The notes under the pieces: model-generated
Seen by the model: the letters and a program-made list of their open reading frames with translations, nothing else
Databases searched by the model: none
What the model was told of the DNA's origin: nothing
Made by a program: the position numbers and the translations under genes
Assembly: GCA_035457505.1 (NCBI GenBank)
Contig: DATIBL010000049.1
Coordinates: 1-6,736 of the forward strand
DNA: 6,736 bases
Reading direction: 5' to 3'
Origin: DATIBL01 sp035457505
GTDB taxonomy: Bacteria > Patescibacteriota > Minisyncoccia > Phycocordibacterales > UBA6899
Shown here: piece by piece, positions 1 to 4,813 of the stretch
Position numbering within the stretch: position 1 is the first letter of the stretch
Layout of the letters: the number at the start of each line of letters is the position of its first letter

Positions 1-407
1 TCATCCTTGTCGATCGCAAGTACGGTGATCACGACCTGAACCTCGTGGCGGATCCGTTGGTCGAAGAGCGGCCGGATAGTGCGATCAATAATACGCCCTG
101 AAAGGATCGCTTCGTCGGACGGGCGTCCTTCGCGGCGGACAAAGCGGCTGCCGAGGATCTGTCCTGCGGCATAAAAGCGCTCCTCATAATCGACCGTGAG
201 CGGAAAGAAATCTCCCCCTTCGCGCTTCTTTTTGGACATCACGGCCGTTGCGAGCACTGCGGTGTTGCCGTAGCGCACAATGACCGAGCCGTGGGCTTGA
301 TCCGCGAGATCGGTAAATTCCGCGACGAGCGGCTTGCCTCCGATCTCGATCGAAAACGTCTCCTTTTGCATGACGATACGCGTGAAGTGGCGTTCGGATT
401 CTCGCAT
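1..407 (-). CDS. pnp: Polyribonucleotide nucleotidyltransferase (PNPase), N-terminal part, cut by window edge
   Basis: PNPase is a phosphate-dependent 3'-5' exoribonuclease of the cytoplasm that degrades RNA. The first 135 codons are visible; the gene runs off the left edge. The translation shows the first RNase PH domain: the N-terminal strand with IEIGGKPL (about residues 20-27), VRYGNTAVLATAVMS (45-59), the PLTVDYEERFYAAG segment (69-82) and the signature FVRREGRPSDEAILSGR (89-105) followed by IDRTIRPLF. This conservation makes the family assignment firm. The start is uncertain: ATG at 407 gives a 12-residue extension (MRESERHFTRIV) over the usual PNPase N-terminus, while ATG at 371 gives MQKETFSIEIGG, the typical beginning. 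Neither has a clear Shine-Dalgarno site. It lies downstream of the NYN gene and its terminator and has its own candidate promoter at 461-469. Linkage with rpsO matches the classic rpsO-pnp arrangement, with one gene inserted. Confidence 0.96.
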   Translation of the reverse strand, partial: MRESERHFTRIVMQKETFSIEIGGKPLVAEFTDLADQAHGSVIVRYGNTAVLATAVMSKKKREGGDFFPLTVDYEERFYAAGQILGSRFVRREGRPSDEAILSGRIIDRTIRPLFDQRIRHEVQVVITVLAIDKD

Positions 408-425
408 TGAAAATAGCTTTTCAAT
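406..425 (-). repeat. Inverted repeat (8-bp stem) overlapping the upstream pnp start codon
   Basis: ATTGAAAA and TTTTCAAT are perfect complements separated by 4 nt. On the minus strand the last two bases of the right arm are the first two bases of the ATG at 407. If that start is used, the hairpin would partly bury it; if 371 is the start, the hairpin lies in the leader. PNPase genes in model bacteria are autoregulated through a leader stem-loop, so this may be regulatory, but the AT-rich stem is weak and the role is inferred. Confidence 0.5.
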
Positions 426-460
426 CCGATGATCCGCACGCCACGCCGAATAATGCGTCC

Positions 461-469
461 ACTATAGCA
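461..469 (-). promoter_or_regulatory. Candidate extended -10 promoter for pnp
   Basis: The minus strand reads TGCTATAGT, an extended -10 element (TGn plus TATAGT, five of six matches to TATAAT). No convincing -35 is visible; the position it would occupy overlaps the T-tract of the preceding terminator. Transcription would start near 454, giving a leader of about 47 nt to ATG 407 or about 83 nt to ATG 371. Confidence 0.5.
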
Positions 470-480
470 GACGAGTCCCG

Positions 481-508
481 AAAGAAAAGACCGCCCCGAA
501 GGGCGGTC
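481..508 (-). terminator. Rho-independent terminator of the NYN gene, with a cUUCGg loop
   Basis: On the minus strand, GACCGCCC, the tetraloop TTCG and GGGCGGTC form a perfect 8-bp stem followed by TTTTCTTT. The loop is closed by C-G, giving the extra-stable cUUCGg form. It starts 10 nt after the stop codon of the NYN gene and separates that gene from pnp. Confidence 0.9.
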
Positions 509-518
509 CTGCGAATGG

Positions 519-1121
519 TTAGAGCGAAACGGCGCGGCGCGAACGCGGATCGCCTCCCTCCTCTGGTGTGTCGTCAGATTCTTGGCGGCCGCGCTGGCGA
601 TATCCGCCGCGGTAGCCGATGAGGTACGCCTCCGGGTCCGAGGAGAGATCGAAGAAATCATCTGCCGCCTCGCGCAGCTTCGAGGAGGTCGACTGTCCGA
701 ATGCGACAACCTCGACTTGGACGCCGGTATTGATGCGGAGATATTCGACGAGCGGCACGAAGTCGCCATCACCCGAGGCAATAATGACCGCATCGAGCTT
801 CGGTGCGAGTGTGATCGCGTCGACGGCCAATCCGACGTCCCAGTCTGCCTTCTTGGCTCCGCCGTAGAATTCCTGGAGTTCTTTGACGCGCGTTTCGATC
901 CCGATCTTTCCGAGCGCGTCGAAGAATGCCTGTTCCTCTCCGCTCTTGGTTGAGATCACATAGGCCATTGCGCGGATCAGCCGGCGTCCGGCGATAGCAT
1001 CGCGCAGGATGCCCGAAAAATTAACGCGCGCGTTATCGAAAAGATGCTTCGCGCTGTGATACAGGTTTTGCGTGTCGATAAAAAGACCCACGCGCTGGTC
1101 GATGTGTTTGATTACTGCCAT
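519..1121 (-). CDS. NYN (PIN-like) domain protein, LabA/DUF88 type, putative ribonuclease
   Basis: A 200-aa cytoplasmic protein with a NYN domain over about residues 10-160. Visible motifs are an N-terminal strand with the first acidic site, GLFIDTQNLYHS (D16, N19), the central KKADWDVGLAVDAI segment (K91, D95, D101) and the SGDGDF signature (D118, D120), followed by VQVEVVAFG and LREAADDFFDL. These acidic positions are those used for metal-dependent nuclease activity in the PIN/NYN fold, so RNA cleavage is likely but not shown here. Residues 171-200 are a low-complexity tail rich in Arg, Gly, Asp and Glu, starting RGGYRQRGRQ, probably disordered and possibly RNA-binding. The gene lies between rpsO and pnp on the same strand, which fits an RNA-processing role. 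No Shine-Dalgarno site precedes the ATG; a -10-like TATCAT lies 8 nt upstream. A strong terminator follows the stop. Confidence 0.88.
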   Translation of the reverse strand: MAVIKHIDQRVGLFIDTQNLYHSAKHLFDNARVNFSGILRDAIAGRRLIRAMAYVISTKSGEEQAFFDALGKIGIETRVKELQEFYGGAKKADWDVGLAVDAITLAPKLDAVIIASGDGDFVPLVEYLRINTGVQVEVVAFGQSTSSKLREAADDFFDLSSDPEAYLIGYRGGYRQRGRQESDDTPEEGGDPRSRRAVSL

Positions 1122-1129
1122 AGATGTTT

Positions 1130-1135
1130 ATGATA
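1130..1135 (-). promoter_or_regulatory. Candidate -10 element of the NYN gene, 8 nt before the start codon
   Basis: TATCAT on the minus strand matches TATAAT at four of six positions and ends 8 nt before the ATG at 1121. There is no clear -35. If real, transcription would begin at or next to the start codon and the mRNA would be leaderless. Confidence 0.4.
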
Positions 1136-1194
1136 CCGCGCAATACGTGCGCGAACGAACGTGTTGAATAATTTCTGCCCTCGATGCGACTGCG

Positions 1195-1227
1195 AAATAG
1201 AGAACAAGGTCCTTCCGGACCCGTTCT
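1195..1227 (-). terminator. Hairpin terminator after rpsO
   Basis: On the minus strand AGAAC pairs with GTTCT and, inside it, GGTCC pairs with GGACC around a GGAA tetraloop; a small asymmetric internal loop separates the two stems. The hairpin begins 6 nt after the rpsO stop. The following tract (CTATTT) is only moderately T-rich, so termination may be partial, allowing some readthrough into the NYN gene. Confidence 0.65.
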
Positions 1228-1233
1228 GTTCGA

Positions 1234-1497
1234 TTACTTGATCCCGAGCTTTTTGACGAGCGCGTTGTATTTCGACTCGTCCTTCTTCTTGAGATACTTC
1301 AAATGGGATCGTCGGTCGGAGACCATCTTCAGGAGGCCGCGGCGGGAATGGTGATCCTTTTTGTTCTCCTTCAGGTGCGCTGCGAGCTGGTTGATCTTCT
1401 GGCTCAACATTGCAACCTGAACCTCCGGAGAACCGGTATCAGAATCGTGCCGGGCGTATTTCCCGATAATCGTCTGCTTTTTCTTGGTCGTCAGCAT
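1234..1497 (-). CDS. rpsO: 30S ribosomal protein S15
   Basis: An 87-aa protein of normal S15 length (bacterial S15 is about 89 aa). It binds the central domain of 16S rRNA in the small subunit. The family signature is clear: IIGKYARHDSDTGSPEVQVA near residues 11-30, the INQLAAHLKENKKDHHSRRGL helix region (about 35-55) and SDRRSHLKYLKKKD with the C-terminal ALVKKLGIK. The frame stays open upstream to 1593, but the extra 32 residues are not S15-like, and ATG at 1497 gives the standard N-terminus. No Shine-Dalgarno sequence precedes it (the preceding bases are CGGCCCC); instead a promoter-like pair at 1505-1533 ends 7 nt before the ATG, predicting a leaderless transcript. Upstream on the same strand, 52 nt away, is the 79-aa small protein; downstream is a hairpin terminator and then the NYN gene. 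Confidence 0.97.
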   Translation of the reverse strand: MLTTKKKQTIIGKYARHDSDTGSPEVQVAMLSQKINQLAAHLKENKKDHHSRRGLLKMVSDRRSHLKYLKKKDESKYNALVKKLGIK

Positions 1498-1504
1498 GGG
1501 GCCG

Positions 1505-1533
1505 AGCGTAGCACGATACGGCAAAAAATGCAA
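1505..1533 (-). promoter_or_regulatory. Candidate promoter of rpsO giving a leaderless mRNA
   Basis: On the minus strand TTGCAT (1528-1533), a 17-nt spacer and TACGCT (1505-1510) form a -35/-10 pair; the -10 is extended (TGC immediately before it), like the TGCTATAGT before pnp. Each hexamer matches consensus at only three positions, but the spacing is ideal. Seven nucleotides separate the -10 from the ATG at 1497, so transcription would start at about the A of the start codon. Confidence 0.5.
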
Positions 1534-1549
1534 GTACCGCCCTGATTCC

Positions 1550-1789
1550 CTATGCGTGGTGGGCAACTTCCCGATCCCGAAGAAAAGCCTCAAACATTTC
1601 GTCCTTTTCCTCCTCTTGGTCGACGATCTGGATGCCCAATTCGTGGAGTTTTTCGAGCTCCTCTTCTCTCACGACGCCCTCTGTTTCGGTGTCTTCGAGT
1701 GCAACCCGGCTAATATGGACAACGCCGGTACGGCCGAGGTCCGCGACATTGGTCGCGAAGAATGGAACGTTGGGTTTCTTCTCGTCCAT
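1550..1789 (-). CDS. Small acidic hypothetical protein (79 aa)
   Basis: Not recognised. The 79-aa product begins MDEKKPNVPFFATNV and has two parts: a mixed segment with NVADLGRTGVVHISRVALEDTE (about residues 14-35) that could form beta strands, and a charged segment rich in Glu, Lys and Leu (VREEELEKLHELG, then QEEEKDEMFEAFLRDRE) that is probably helical. There is no signal peptide or membrane segment. The frame extends upstream to a TTG at 1861, but that region is covered by the neighbouring 53-aa gene, whose stop lies 4 nt before this ATG (TAAATCCATG), so ATG 1789 with translational coupling is preferred. It is the last of three small genes and lies 52 nt upstream of rpsO with no terminator between them, so readthrough into rpsO is possible. 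Confidence 0.7.
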   Translation of the reverse strand: MDEKKPNVPFFATNVADLGRTGVVHISRVALEDTETEGVVREEELEKLHELGIQIVDQEEEKDEMFEAFLRDREVAHHA

Positions 1790-1793
1790 GGAT

Positions 1794-1955
1794 TTATTCG
1801 AGCGTTTCGGGGGCGGATTCGATCTGAATGCTCCCCCCTCGCTCGTTTCCGAGTTGCACAAGCCACTCCCGGGGGAATGAATTGTCGAACCCCTCTTCGG
1901 CGGCTTCGCTGATCGGAGCTACACTCTCCCAGAACTCTGGATTCGGTTTCGCCAT
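1794..1955 (-). CDS. Very small acidic hypothetical protein (53 aa)
   Basis: Not recognised. The minus-strand frame from ATG 1955 to TAA 1794 encodes 53 residues starting MAKPNPEFWESVAPISEAAE and ending SIQIESAPETLE. It is acidic, with an aromatic patch (FW at 8-9, REWLVQLG at 29-36), and has no membrane segment. Evidence that it is a gene: it fills otherwise empty space between two same-strand small genes, beginning 19 nt after the stop of the 84-aa gene and ending 4 nt before the start of the 79-aa gene, and its composition resembles those neighbours. There is no strong Shine-Dalgarno site. Expression from an upstream promoter as part of a three-gene unit is the simplest reading. Because of its size, chance occurrence cannot be ruled out from one sequence. 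Confidence 0.6.
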   Translation of the reverse strand: MAKPNPEFWESVAPISEAAEEGFDNSFPREWLVQLGNERGGSIQIESAPETLE

Positions 1956-1974
1956 GTTGTGGTATTTCTCGATG

Positions 1975-2226
1975 CTATTCGTTCACAATCTCGACTTTTT
2001 CGCCATTCCCGACGCGATGCTGCGCCAGTTCCTGAAGCTCTTGGGGGGTAAGCTCGTCAATGTCGATAAGTACGCGGATGCCATCTTTGAATTCTGCACT
2101 TGGTTCTGTGTCGCCAACATCTTCTGCTGCGTACTCAATGCCTTCTGAATCCGTGCCTTCAAAGGATGATCCCTCTACGTTCTCCTGATTATCTTCGTGG
2201 AAACTTCCTTCTGGTGAATACATCAT
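1975..2226 (-). CDS. Small acidic hypothetical protein (83-84 aa), atypical codon use
   Basis: Not recognised. From ATG 2226 (or the adjacent ATG 2223) it encodes a strongly acidic protein. The N-terminal half is rich in Glu, Gly, Ser and Asp and looks disordered (EGSFHEDNQENVEGSSFEG, about residues 7-25). The C-terminal half has a more ordered look, with IRVLIDIDELTPQELQELAQ (about 53-72) and a final EKVEIVNE. The frame is open upstream to 2331, but that segment is Cys- and Leu-rich and unlike the rest, and it would overlap the region upstream of the divergent xer gene. Many codons end in A or T (TCA, CCA, GAA, ACA, GTA), unlike the G/C-ending codons of the neighbours, and GATC is scarce. 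It is the first gene of the three-gene minus-strand cluster. The only upstream -10-like sequence, TATTCC 8 nt before the ATG, is weak. Confidence 0.65.
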   Translation of the reverse strand: MMYSPEGSFHEDNQENVEGSSFEGTDSEGIEYAAEDVGDTEPSAEFKDGIRVLIDIDELTPQELQELAQHRVGNGEKVEIVNE

Positions 2227-2332
2227 ACGTGATCGGAATACCTCAATGCTACCACTCGGTACGATGCGCGTGCAACAACATGTCCACAGCGTGCGGAACA
2301 GAATGCAGAGAAGCAAGGGGTGCGCGCTCATA

Positions 2333-2338
2333 TATAAT
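2333..2338 (+). promoter_or_regulatory. Perfect -10 element (TATAAT) 6 nt before the xer start
   Basis: TATAAT matches the -10 consensus exactly and ends 6 nt before the ATG at 2345; the transcription start would therefore fall on or beside the start codon. No good -35 is visible at 16-18 nt upstream, and there is no Shine-Dalgarno site. The surrounding 2227-2344 gap lies between divergent genes and holds nothing else that could be identified. Confidence 0.6.
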
Positions 2339-2344
2339 AGAGTA

Positions 2345-3277
2345 ATGACGATCGCGGAGTGGAAACAAAGATTTCTTGAGTATATCGAGATCGAGAAAGG
2401 TCGCAGTGTGCGGACGGTCGAGAACTATGACCGATATCTTTCGCGGTTTATTGCTGCGGCAAAGGTGAGTGCTCCGTCCGATATCACCCCCGAGCGTGTG
2501 CGCGAGTTTCGTCTTTGGCTAAATCGGCAGGTTGTTCCGCAATCCAAATATTCTGCAACGCTGAAGAAGCGAACGCAGAATTACTATCTGATCGCGCTCC
2601 GGTCCTTTTTGCGGTACATGACGCGCGGCGGCGCGGCGGTGATGCCGCCCGATCAGATCGAGCTTGCGAAGACGCCGGAGCGCGAGCTCGATCTTATGAC
2701 GACTGAGGAGCTGCGCCGTCTCATGGCAGCCCCTGAAGGCGATGGGCTTGCTGCGCTGCGCGACCGCGCGATCCTTGAGCTGCTTTTTTCGACAGGACTG
2801 CGTGTCTCTGAGCTTTGCTCCCTTGATCGGGATCTCGATCTCGCACGCGGCGAGTTTGCGATCCGCGGGAAGGGCGACAAGATCCGCGTGGTTTTTCTCT
2901 CGGATGCGGCGGTCGCTGCGATCACTCGATATCTTGAGAAGCGCGTTGATGTTGATCCTGCGCTGTTTATCCATATCGGACGAGGGGGTGCGGATGCTGC
3001 CGCAAAGATGGAAGGATCCCTGCGCCTTACGCCGCGATCGATCGAGCGGATGATCCGACACTTTGCGATCAAGGCGGGGATTTCAAAAAAAGTCACGCCG
3101 CACGTGATCCGGCACTCCTTTGCGACAGACCTGCTTTCGAATGGCGCTGACCTGCGAAGCGTTCAGGCATTGCTCGGACATGCGAACATCGCCACGACGC
3201 AGATCTATACGCACGTGACTGATGCCCGACTGCGCGAAATCCACAAAAAATTCCACGGACGTAAGGGTGATGCATAG
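2345..3277 (+). CDS. XerC/XerD-type site-specific tyrosine recombinase
   Basis: A 310-aa tyrosine recombinase, the usual length for XerC/XerD (about 300 aa), which resolve chromosome dimers at dif. The N-terminal SAM-like DNA-binding domain covers about residues 1-105 (FLEYIEIEKGRSVRTVENY, then the Tyr-rich YYLIALRSFLRYM). The catalytic domain covers about 115-305 with all active-site residues: R153 in FSTGLRVSEL, K176 in RGKGDKIR, H253 and R256 in HVIRHSFAT, H279 in LLGHANI and the nucleophile Y288 in TQIYTHV. ATG 2345 is chosen because it begins the family's normal N-terminus; the 33 in-frame codons upstream do not look like coding sequence and overlap the TATAAT. XerC versus XerD cannot be settled from sequence alone, and no dif-like site was found. 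A role in mobile-element integration is possible, but no element boundaries are visible. It is a single-gene unit, convergent with the next gene across a hairpin. Confidence 0.93.
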   Translation: MTIAEWKQRFLEYIEIEKGRSVRTVENYDRYLSRFIAAAKVSAPSDITPERVREFRLWLNRQVVPQSKYSATLKKRTQNYYLIALRSFLRYMTRGGAAVMPPDQIELAKTPERELDLMTTEELRRLMAAPEGDGLAALRDRAILELLFSTGLRVSELCSLDRDLDLARGEFAIRGKGDKIRVVFLSDAAVAAITRYLEKRVDVDPALFIHIGRGGADAAAKMEGSLRLTPRSIERMIRHFAIKAGISKKVTPHVIRHSFATDLLSNGADLRSVQALLGHANIATTQIYTHVTDARLREIHKKFHGRKGDA

Positions 3278-3306
3278 GCGTGCTTCGCTGTGTGCGGCGG
3301 AGTACG

Positions 3307-3335
3307 AAAAAGCGCACGCATGAGAGCGTGCGCTT
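3307..3335 (-). terminator. Terminator between convergent xer and the 170-aa gene
   Basis: AAGCGCACGC and GCGTGCGCTT form a perfect 10-bp stem around a 6-nt loop. On the minus strand it is followed by a run of T residues, so it clearly ends the 170-aa gene (stop at 3339). On the plus strand the stem lies 32 nt after the xer stop but only TT follows, so termination of xer would be weaker. Confidence 0.85.
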
Positions 3336-3338
3336 CAG

Positions 3339-3851
3339 CTAGAAGGAGCAGGTTGCGCGCATCTTCGCATATCCGCCGGCGAGTGGTACTGCAAGCGGGT
3401 GGCGTGGGTCGATCTCGCGAGCAAAGAGTTTTGCGGTACGGAATCCAGACGCGAAAGACGATCGGAGATTCTTGAGGACATTTGACTTGAGTCCATGCCG
3501 GAACCCCTCTTCGAAAAGCGGATGGAATTTTTCGGGGATCGTTGTCGGGATCGTGACGCCAAGCTCGGCGAGCGTGAAGCGCGACGCATAGGTGGCGAAT
3601 TCGCGCGCGCCGCGCAGGGCAAGAAGATGCACTTTTGGGATCTTGATGTGCTCAGCCGCGCGTGACGCGCGTTCTGCTTGTTCGCGCCGTGCGCGCTCGA
3701 CCGCACTTTCCAATGGCGATGCCTCAGGGGTGAGGGGCATAGGCACGCTCCTCCGCGCCTGGCGACGGCGCTTCTTTGCAGCACCTTCGATCGGGACGAT
3801 AGGGCCTCCGGTCGTCGTCTTCTTCATGTTCGATCTCGGACAGGTTTCCAT
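3339..3851 (-). CDS. Hypothetical basic protein (170 aa)
   Basis: Not recognised. The first 45 residues are low-complexity and basic, with an Arg/Lys cluster (AAKKRRRQARRS, about 24-35). Next comes a charged, probably helical stretch (VERARREQAERASRAAEH, about 51-68), and then a more globular-looking part: IKIPKVHLLALRGAREFATYASRF (about 69-92) and TIPEKFHPLFEEGFRHG (about 104-120). There is no signal peptide or membrane segment. The basic N-terminus could bind nucleic acid, but this is only inference. The start could be ATG 3851 or ATG 3827 (MKKTTTGG, 162 aa). 3851 is preferred because a -10-like TAGCAT ends 5 nt before it, as in other genes of the window. It lies downstream of the terminator of the first DUF2384-like gene, so it is probably transcribed separately. 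It was compared with RES toxins and shows none of their motifs. Confidence 0.72.
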   Translation of the reverse strand: METCPRSNMKKTTTGGPIVPIEGAAKKRRRQARRSVPMPLTPEASPLESAVERARREQAERASRAAEHIKIPKVHLLALRGAREFATYASRFTLAELGVTIPTTIPEKFHPLFEEGFRHGLKSNVLKNLRSSFASGFRTAKLFAREIDPRHPLAVPLAGGYAKMRATCSF

Positions 3852-3856
3852 TTTTG

Positions 3857-3886
3857 ATGCTACACCCGAGTGAGAAAAAAAGACAA
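3857..3886 (-). promoter_or_regulatory. Candidate promoter of the 170-aa gene
   Basis: On the minus strand TTGTCT (3881-3886), an 18-nt spacer and TAGCAT (3857-3862) form a candidate pair with four of six matches in each hexamer. The -10 ends 5 nt before ATG 3851, again predicting almost no leader. The -35 overlaps the T-tract of the preceding terminator, so this remains tentative. Confidence 0.4.
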
Positions 3887-3905
3887 CCCGGCACTATGCC
3901 GGGTT
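3875..3905 (-). terminator. Rho-independent terminator of the first DUF2384-like gene
   Basis: On the minus strand AACCCGGC, a 5-nt loop and GCCGGGTT form a perfect 8-bp stem followed by GTC and seven T residues. It starts 5 nt after the stop codon at 3911. Confidence 0.92.
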
Positions 3906-3910
3906 CGGGG

Positions 3911-4249
3911 TCAGCTCCATGTGCTCGCCACGGGGGCGAGGGGCTCGTCGAGTTCTGCTGCAAGAATGATCTCCCTGCGGATCTCTTCGTCCGGATTGCG
4001 TCCGACTTCCGCCGGTGTCCGTCCGTCGAGCGACTCGTTCGGGCAGAAGAACCAGATCAGGATGTCCATGTCCGACGGGGGTGGATCTGCGTTTCGAAAG
4101 ACCTTGATGCATGTCGCGATGTTTCGATACATCATGCCGCGCGCATCGCACTGGAAGTTCGGGTAGAGTGTTTCCTTGAAATACGGGATCGCAAGAGGCG
4201 CGATGTCCTTAAGGGTCGGGTCGGTGTTCGGCGTCGGACGCACCCTCAT
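3911..4249 (-). CDS. DUF2384 (Xre/MbcA/ParS toxin-binding domain)-like protein A, 112 aa
   Basis: The C-terminal two thirds resemble the toxin-binding domain of Xre/MbcA/ParS antitoxins. YPNFQCDARG (about residues 29-38) matches the usual 'P-FQFD--G' entry, and DILIWFFCPNESLDGRTPAEVG (about 62-83) matches the core 'W--TPN--L-G--P-DLL'; a helical tail follows (EEIRREIILAAELDE). Known family members are antitoxins paired with RES-domain toxins, but no N-terminal helix-turn-helix and no RES gene are visible, so antitoxin function is only a possibility. The assignment rests on motif reading. The start is uncertain: ATG 4249 has GGAG only 3 nt upstream, while GTG 4276 would add nine residues (121 aa). 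It has its own terminator and lies downstream of a second, diverged copy of the domain at 4402-4755, separated from it by another terminator. Confidence 0.72.
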   Translation of the reverse strand: MRVRPTPNTDPTLKDIAPLAIPYFKETLYPNFQCDARGMMYRNIATCIKVFRNADPPPSDMDILIWFFCPNESLDGRTPAEVGRNPDEEIRREIILAAELDEPLAPVASTWS

Positions 4250-4303
4250 AAACTCCAGCTGGCTGTGGTGTTTCACAGAACGTGCTCTTTGGTTTCCGAA
4301 GTC

Positions 4304-4331
4304 AGGCTATGCTTTTGGTTAAAAAAATCAA
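4304..4331 (-). promoter_or_regulatory. Weak candidate promoter of DUF2384-like gene A
   Basis: On the minus strand TTGATT (4326-4331), a 16-nt AT-rich spacer and TAGCCT (4304-4309) form a possible pair; the -35 matches at four positions and the -10 at three. Transcription would start near 4297, about 20 nt before GTG 4276 or 48 nt before ATG 4249. It lies between the terminator of gene B and gene A, where a promoter is expected. Confidence 0.35.
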
Positions 4332-4354
4332 GCGTCCGTGGAATGCTGGTCATC

Positions 4355-4392
4355 GTGAAACACAAACCCCGCATTGAAGCGGGGTGTTTCAC
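4355..4392 (-). terminator. Hairpin terminator of DUF2384-like gene B
   Basis: CCCCGC (4367-4372) and GCGGGG (4379-4384) form an inner stem with a 6-nt loop; an outer 7-bp stem pairs GTGAAAC with GTTTCAC across an asymmetric internal loop. On the minus strand the inner stem is followed by TTTGTGTTT. It starts 9 nt after the stop codon at 4402. Confidence 0.75.
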
Positions 4393-4401
4393 TGAGGATG
4401 T

Positions 4402-4755
4402 CTAGGGTCCGCCCTGTGCTTGAATCTGGGAAGCATGTCTTTTTGCGGCGGGAAAAAGATCCGGCGATGATGTTCCGACCAGGTCGACAGGTTGAGCGCT
4501 CCCGAGGAGTACTGGATTCGGCGTGTGAAACCAGTTCACGATATCTTGGTCCGAAAGGCCGATCGATCGGAAGAGTTCGATCACCTGCGCCACATCGCCG
4601 CGGACGCGATAGCGGTGAAACTGAAAGACGGGGTAGCGTTTGACCGCAGCACCTCCGAGAATGACCACAAGCTCAAGGGGCTCGATCGTTACCAGAACAC
4701 CATTCACGCGCTTGTAATACGGCTGTGGCGGCGTCCCTGAATGGGCGATAGCCAT
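4402..4755 (-). CDS. DUF2384 (Xre/MbcA/ParS toxin-binding domain)-like protein B, 117 aa
   Basis: Shows the same domain pattern as protein A and fits the family better. YPVFQFHRYRV (residues 41-51) matches the 'P-FQF---G-V' entry, followed by a helix (DVAQVIELFRSIG, 54-66) and the core DIVNWFHTPNPVLLGSAQPVDLVG (71-94), which has the family's W, TPNP, L-G and P-DL positions. Residues 1-40 are a separate strand-rich segment (VLVTIEPLELVVILGG), not a helix-turn-helix. In known systems this domain binds a RES-family NAD-degrading toxin; no such toxin is in the window, so the partner and function are unknown. The start ATG 4755 is the only sensible one; AGGAG lies 16 nt upstream, too far for a normal ribosome binding site. 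The gene is divergent from xth with 95 nt between starts, and is followed by its own terminator, then gene A. Confidence 0.75.
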   Translation of the reverse strand: MAIAHSGTPPQPYYKRVNGVLVTIEPLELVVILGGAAVKRYPVFQFHRYRVRGDVAQVIELFRSIGLSDQDIVNWFHTPNPVLLGSAQPVDLVGTSSPDLFPAAKRHASQIQAQGGP

Positions 4756-4781
4756 GATATTTCCAATGGACTCCTAGAACT

Positions 4782-4810
4782 ACGATAAAGAAGGTTCGCG
4801 GCTCGCGCAA
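4782..4810 (-). promoter_or_regulatory. Candidate promoter of DUF2384-like gene B
   Basis: On the minus strand TTGCGC (4805-4810), a 17-nt spacer and TATCGT (4782-4787) form a candidate pair (three and four consensus matches). The start would be near 4775, giving a leader of about 20 nt. It is arranged back to back with the xth promoter. Confidence 0.4.
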
Positions 4811-4813
4811 GCG

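Noticed and set aside
239..793. 184-aa minus-strand frame
   Set aside because: It overlaps the NYN and pnp genes in another frame, runs through a strong terminator, and has a Ser/Arg-rich composition typical of an out-of-frame translation in GC-rich DNA.
1498..1593. N-terminal extension of S15 by 32 residues
   Set aside because: The extension is not S15-like, overlaps the end of the 79-aa gene and the rpsO promoter, and ATG 1497 gives the standard N-terminus.
2246..2344. Upstream extension of the Xer frame
   Set aside because: The extra 33 residues are not Xer-like and span a perfect TATAAT located 6 nt before ATG 2345.
2227..2344. dif or phage attachment site beside xer
   Set aside because: No 28-nt site with two dyad-related 11-nt arms and no direct repeats flanking the recombinase were found.
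2519..3096. Long minus-strand frames opposite xer
   Set aside because: They are Arg/Ser-rich antisense shadows of a fully conserved recombinase and have no start signals.
3339..3851. RES-domain toxin partnering the DUF2384-like genes
   Set aside because: No RES motifs (such as a GGRWN-type segment) are present, and the basic N-terminus does not fit that family.
4309..4314. Plus-strand -10-like TATGCT
   Set aside because: No plus-strand gene follows within reach; it probably arises by chance opposite the minus-strand promoter region.
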